From Leishmania martiniquensis (lineage: Eukaryota; Euglenozoa; Kinetoplastea; Trypanosomatida; Trypanosomatidae): DNA of 64,000 bases. The stretch lies in the NCBI RefSeq assembly GCF_017916325.1, contig NC_090167.1, positions 724,501 to 788,500 on the forward strand, read 5' to 3'. Numbering within the stretch: position 1 is the first letter of the stretch; each line of letters opens with the position of its first letter. The position numbers were made by a program, and so were the translations under genes. The notes beneath the pieces are model-generated. The model did not search any database and was not told the DNA's origin. It was given only the letters and a program-made list of their open reading frames with translations. Positions 60,561 through 64,000 of the stretch are shown in pieces.

Positions 60561-61936
60561 GCTCCGACTCGGGCGTAGGAAGAAGCCACCAGAGCAATGA
60601 TGAAAGAAGAGGCTGTCGAGCAGTGAAATGGCGTGGGCGTCACGAAAAAAAAAAAAAACAGCCCCTGTGAGGGGTATGGGCGGAGCCTGTGTCGCGCCGT
60701 TGGCCTGCCAGAGAGAAAAAAGAAGGGAAGACAGTCTGAGTAGGGACAGCGCAAAGGCGTGGGGAGGTCAAGGGGCACAGGGACGTAAAGAAAAACAACG
60801 CTGCAATGAGCCCATCGGCCCGCGACAGACGACAGGGCTGCACCCACACCGACTGCGCTTGCCCAACCTCGTGCTCCTGCAGGGTGGTGCACCGTGCAAG
60901 GGAGGTCAGCATCTCGCATCCATTGCACCACCAGCTCTCGCGCGCGCACGTGCTCCTGAACAAAGTGTCTCAGTCCGCAGTACAGTGACGACCCTTATCG
61001 TGATCGCCGTGCTTCTCTGCCGGGAAGCCGAGGATGCCTCTGGTCAGCGGAAGGAATCCAAAGGGTCCTTCATTGGGTCGCTTGTGTGCCCTCATGCGTT
61101 CTGTGTTCCTGCCACGGAGATGGTGGGCGAGGGTGACACAGACGCACACAGAGAGAGCGAGAAATACATGCAGGAGCCGAAGAACGGAGAGCAGGGGAGG
61201 AAGGGTAACGGTTAGGAAGCTACCCACCTTAGCAATAAATCTGTACATGGCCTCCATAGACACGCTTGCATACTCCGCGGCACCCCCGGCTCACACCCGT
61301 CCTCTCACGGGTGGCGTTTTTACATCGAACCTCTTTTTCTTGTGGTGCCTGCACCCCCACCACCACCACCACACACCTACACACTCCTCCCTCCTGAATC
61401 CTTTGAAGGAGTACGTAGGGGGGAAGGGGTTGCGAGAGGGGCACAGACGCAGCAACGACCTCCCTTCGGTAAGCGACTGATAGCACCACCACCACCACCA
61501 CTTCCTCCACCTCGAGTCGGAGTACACGGCGTCGGAAGCGTGTCTGCGTGCTCATGTGGATGTCACTTCGAGACCGCAAAGAGAAGGCGCGCGCGAGAGA
61601 GAGAGGAGAGGGAGCATAAAGAGAGCCGATACGATCGAATGGCTTTGACCCCCCTCTCGCCCATTATACAGAGCGCGCGAGAACGAAGCGAGACAGCAAC
61701 AAGGAACAACGCACAAAAAAGCTTAGGAGAGGCATCATTCGGGCTCACCTCAACACGGAGTTGTCTGAGCCGACTTTCCCCTCTACCCTCCCGCCCCTCC
61801 GCCCCTGATATACCAAGACTTACACATCTGAAGGTGGTAGACATGCAAGCATACAGAGGCCCAGGGCGACACAGGTTATCCACGCATACGCACACCAGCA
61901 TTCCACGCCTTGATTGGCCCCCACCATTGCTCCTGA
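60531..61936. other. Intergenic region
   Basis: 1.4 kb with no supportable gene. It contains a poly(A) run on the plus strand (about 60645-60658), (CAC)n runs at about 61360-61375 and 61486-61501, and AG-rich stretches that are pyrimidine-rich on the transcribed strand. Confidence 0.5.
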
Positions 61937-64000
61937 CTACATAAAGAACTCGGCGCCGTCCTCATCCGAATCGATGCTGGCGAGCGACCCGCTCAGCGCC
62001 GCCGCTCGCTCCGCCTTCCGCAGCGACTTTTCGTCCACCGGCTTTGAGACAAAGGAGCGCGGGCGCACCGGCTTGCCAGTCTTGTGAATGATGGGCGCCT
62101 GTGATCGCTCCAGCGCGCGTCGGATGCGCTCCTCCTGCTCCTCTTCCTGACATGCCAGGTGAACAATTCGTGCCTGGCGACGGCGCTGCTTGTCGCTCTG
62201 CTTCATGACAGCCTTCATGAGGGACATCTCCACGTGGTTTGCGGGGCTGTGGAGATAGCGGTGATACTCCTCCAGTTTGTTTTCGATTATTGTCAGCATC
62301 TCTAACGGCCCCATAGAGGCGTCTTGGTGCTGCTGCTGAGATGACGCATTGGTCGTGGCCACCGCCGTCAGCGATGTGGACTTCCTCGCCGACTGGCGCG
62401 CCGCACTCATAGGATGCTGTGGGTTCGATGATGAGCCGCCCGCCGCAGGTTTCTTTTTCTCTATCCCTGATGACTGAGAAGTCTTGGAGAGGCGCACCGT
62501 GTTGGAGACAGCCCGCGATCGGCCACGGTTCGCGGTGCCAGATGTGTCAGTGTCGCCTACGGCCTTGCGGGGATGGGCATTCTGCGCTGCGATCTTGAGC
62601 TGCTGATCGCCGGTGCGGAGCAGGTGAAAAATGTGGCCAATGGCCTCCTCCACCCTCCTTTTGAGCTCCTCTGGGGGCATGCCGGAGACGGGGACGCCAC
62701 CACCATTGTCCCAGGAACCGGGAATAAGCGACGCCCCGCCTTTCGACCTCTTTGACGCCGTCGCACTGGACCTGGCTGCGGCACTCGTCTGCTGCTTCCC
62801 CTTCGGCTCGAGAGCCGCCATACGTTCATCCAGCGCTTGGAGCTTCTTCTGAGCCTCCGCTACACTGCTCGTCAGTGCCTCCAGCTGTGCCGTTCGCTGG
62901 GCCACCATAGTGTTCATCTCATCTTGCTCCTGTAGGAACCCCAACGTAACACCTTCCAGCTCCTCCTCCAGCTCGTGACAGTTTTGGATCAAGAACAGGT
63001 TGCCTTCCTCAACGTTGATGAACACCTCCAGAAAATCATCGACGGAGGTGAAGCACAGCGGGAGGCGGATTTCGTGATAGCTGTGATGCAGCTCATCTTT
63101 CACGGCAGTCAGAGCCATAGCACCAACCTCAACGCGAATTCGTGCTGCCGCGGCCGCAATGGCAGCGCGGGCCTCTTCCTCCATGGAGATGTAGAGATCC
63201 TCGAGCTGCTTCTCGAGCGGCACCACCTCCGGCTCCTCTGTCTCAGTGAGCGTGCTGGCCGAAATCTGACCCTTCTCCCTCCGCTGTGTCGCCAGGACGA
63301 GAGAGGGCCGATTCTTTTTGCCATGCGCAGCCCTCTCACTTTCCTCCGCCTTTGCGGCCTGCACCAGCGCCTCCAATCGTGCCGCCTCCTGCGCAGTCAA
63401 GGCAGCAGACCGCGCTTGATAAGCCTCCTCGGCATCCATAAGAATCTGCTCCGTCGCATCCTCAATGCGCAAGCTGCTCAATGTATCGTAGAACCACTGC
63501 GGCTTTGCCAGAGTCTCTAGAAAGTCCTTGTATGCCATACAGTTCTCAATCTGCAGGCGCGTCTTGCGCGTCTCCGCCTCGGCATGGTTAATGAGGGCGG
63601 ACAGCTTCTTGATCTCGATTGTCTTGGCGTGTTTGATACGCGTTTCGTCATCTGCACGCCGCACCGCCGCGTCCTGCTCAAGGTTGCTAAACTTTAAAAA
63701 GTTGTTAAACTTCTCACGCGTGCTCAACAGTTGCTCTTGCTGCTGGCGCAATCGCTTCTCAGCGCGGTCGATCTTCTCCTCCAGCTTTCGGATCTCAGCC
63801 TTTTTGGTAGTGAGAGACATGCGCACGAGGCCCACCTCCCGCTTCTGCTGCACAAAGTCACTTGTCGTGAGTGTGCCGTGCGTGTCGACGACGCGGGCAG
63901 CTCTAGAGCCGTCCGCCGTAGGGGAAGCCGCCTCACTCGAGAGCGCGTCATTCACCGCCGCGCCGTCGATGGTGCTAGCGGTCGCTGCGCCAGGGCAGAA
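61937..64000 (-). CDS. CFAP100/CCDC37-like flagellar protein (DUF4200), 5' partial
   Basis: The frame is open to the right window edge and has no ATG within the window; the first start-like codon is a GTG at 63955 (672 aa from there), so the true start lies outside. Just after that point, DFVQQKREVGLVRMSLTTKK, AEIRKLEEKI and later AYKDFLETLAKPQWF form the DUF4200 coiled-coil domain (about residues 33-150 of the visible part). This is shared by CFAP100/CCDC37 (MIA1 in Chlamydomonas), CFAP73 and CCDC38/42. The position of FVQxKRE and the KDFLE-PxWF end favour CFAP100. In algae the MIA complex sits on the axoneme and controls inner dynein f. Further coiled coils follow (about 340-385), then a Ser-rich linker and a helical C-terminal region with KQSDKQRRRQARIVHLA. 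Confidence 0.8.
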   Translation of the reverse strand, partial: FCPGAATASTIDGAAVNDALSSEAASPTADGSRAARVVDTHGTLTTSDFVQQKREVGLVRMSLTTKKAEIRKLEEKIDRAEKRLRQQQEQLLSTREKFNNFLKFSNLEQDAAVRRADDETRIKHAKTIEIKKLSALINHAEAETRKTRLQIENCMAYKDFLETLAKPQWFYDTLSSLRIEDATEQILMDAEEAYQARSAALTAQEAARLEALVQAAKAEESERAAHGKKNRPSLVLATQRREKGQISASTLTETEEPEVVPLEKQLEDLYISMEEEARAAIAAAAARIRVEVGAMALTAVKDELHHSYHEIRLPLCFTSVDDFLEVFINVEEGNLFLIQNCHELEEELEGVTLGFLQEQDEMNTMVAQRTAQLEALTSSVAEAQKKLQALDERMAALEPKGKQQTSAAARSSATASKRSKGGASLIPGSWDNGGGVPVSGMPPEELKRRVEEAIGHIFHLLRTGDQQLKIAAQNAHPRKAVGDTDTSGTANRGRSRAVSNTVRLSKTSQSSGIEKKKPAAGGSSSNPQHPMSAARQSARKSTSLTAVATTNASSQQQHQDASMGPLEMLTIIENKLEEYHRYLHSPANHVEMSLMKAVMKQSDKQRRRQARIVHLACQEEEQEERIRRALERSQAPIIHKTGKPVRPRSFVSKPVDEKSLRKAERAAALSGSLASIDSDEDGAEFFM

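Overview
The window reads as nuclear chromosomal DNA of a trypanosomatid, most likely Leishmania. Every convincing protein gene lies on the minus strand. The genes are intronless and GC-rich, and 0.5 to 6 kb of low-coding sequence separates them, full of pyrimidine tracts and microsatellites. This is the layout of a directional polycistronic unit whose mRNAs are made by trans-splicing and polyadenylation. Degenerate-retroposon (SIDER-type) repeats of about 0.45-0.58 kb sit mostly downstream of stop codons, as is typical of Leishmania. From memory, and unchecked, the order HSP60 ... AGPAT ... TSR3 resembles part of chromosome 32.

In transcription order (high to low coordinate) the unit contains: a CFAP100/CCDC37-like flagellar coiled-coil protein cut by the right window edge; a small basic protein; Tsr3 (18S rRNA modification); a 475-aa hypothetical; a 1-acylglycerol-3-phosphate acyltransferase; a DNAJB13/RSP16-like J protein; a 785-aa coiled-coil protein; a RUS/DUF647 membrane protein; a 499-aa and a 535-aa hypothetical; a 1.4-kb-residue protein ending in a PDZ-like domain; a DEDDy 3'-5' exonuclease; a POLE3/Dpb4-like histone-fold protein; a CDF-family (zinc transporter-like) protein lacking the usual metal-site residues; a 400-aa putative membrane-anchored hypothetical; and a divergent mitochondrial HSP60.

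The genes have no obvious shared pathway, as is normal for these units. Two to three products (DNAJB13-like, CFAP100-like and perhaps the 785-aa coiled-coil protein) point to the flagellar axoneme.

The most unusual feature is three pairs of almost identical, directly oriented SIDER-like repeats. The members are 11.5, 3.1 and 3.25 kb apart, and each pair brackets one or two genes (CDF plus POLE3-like; RUS; the 475-aa hypothetical). SIDERs are normally degenerate, so such identity suggests recent copying or ongoing gene conversion, and the pairs could serve as recombination substrates for gene amplification. Three gene-free blocks (about 8.4-12.3, 47.6-49.0 and 57.0-58.4 kb) contain broken, coding-like minus-strand reading frames that may be decayed retroelements or pseudogenes.
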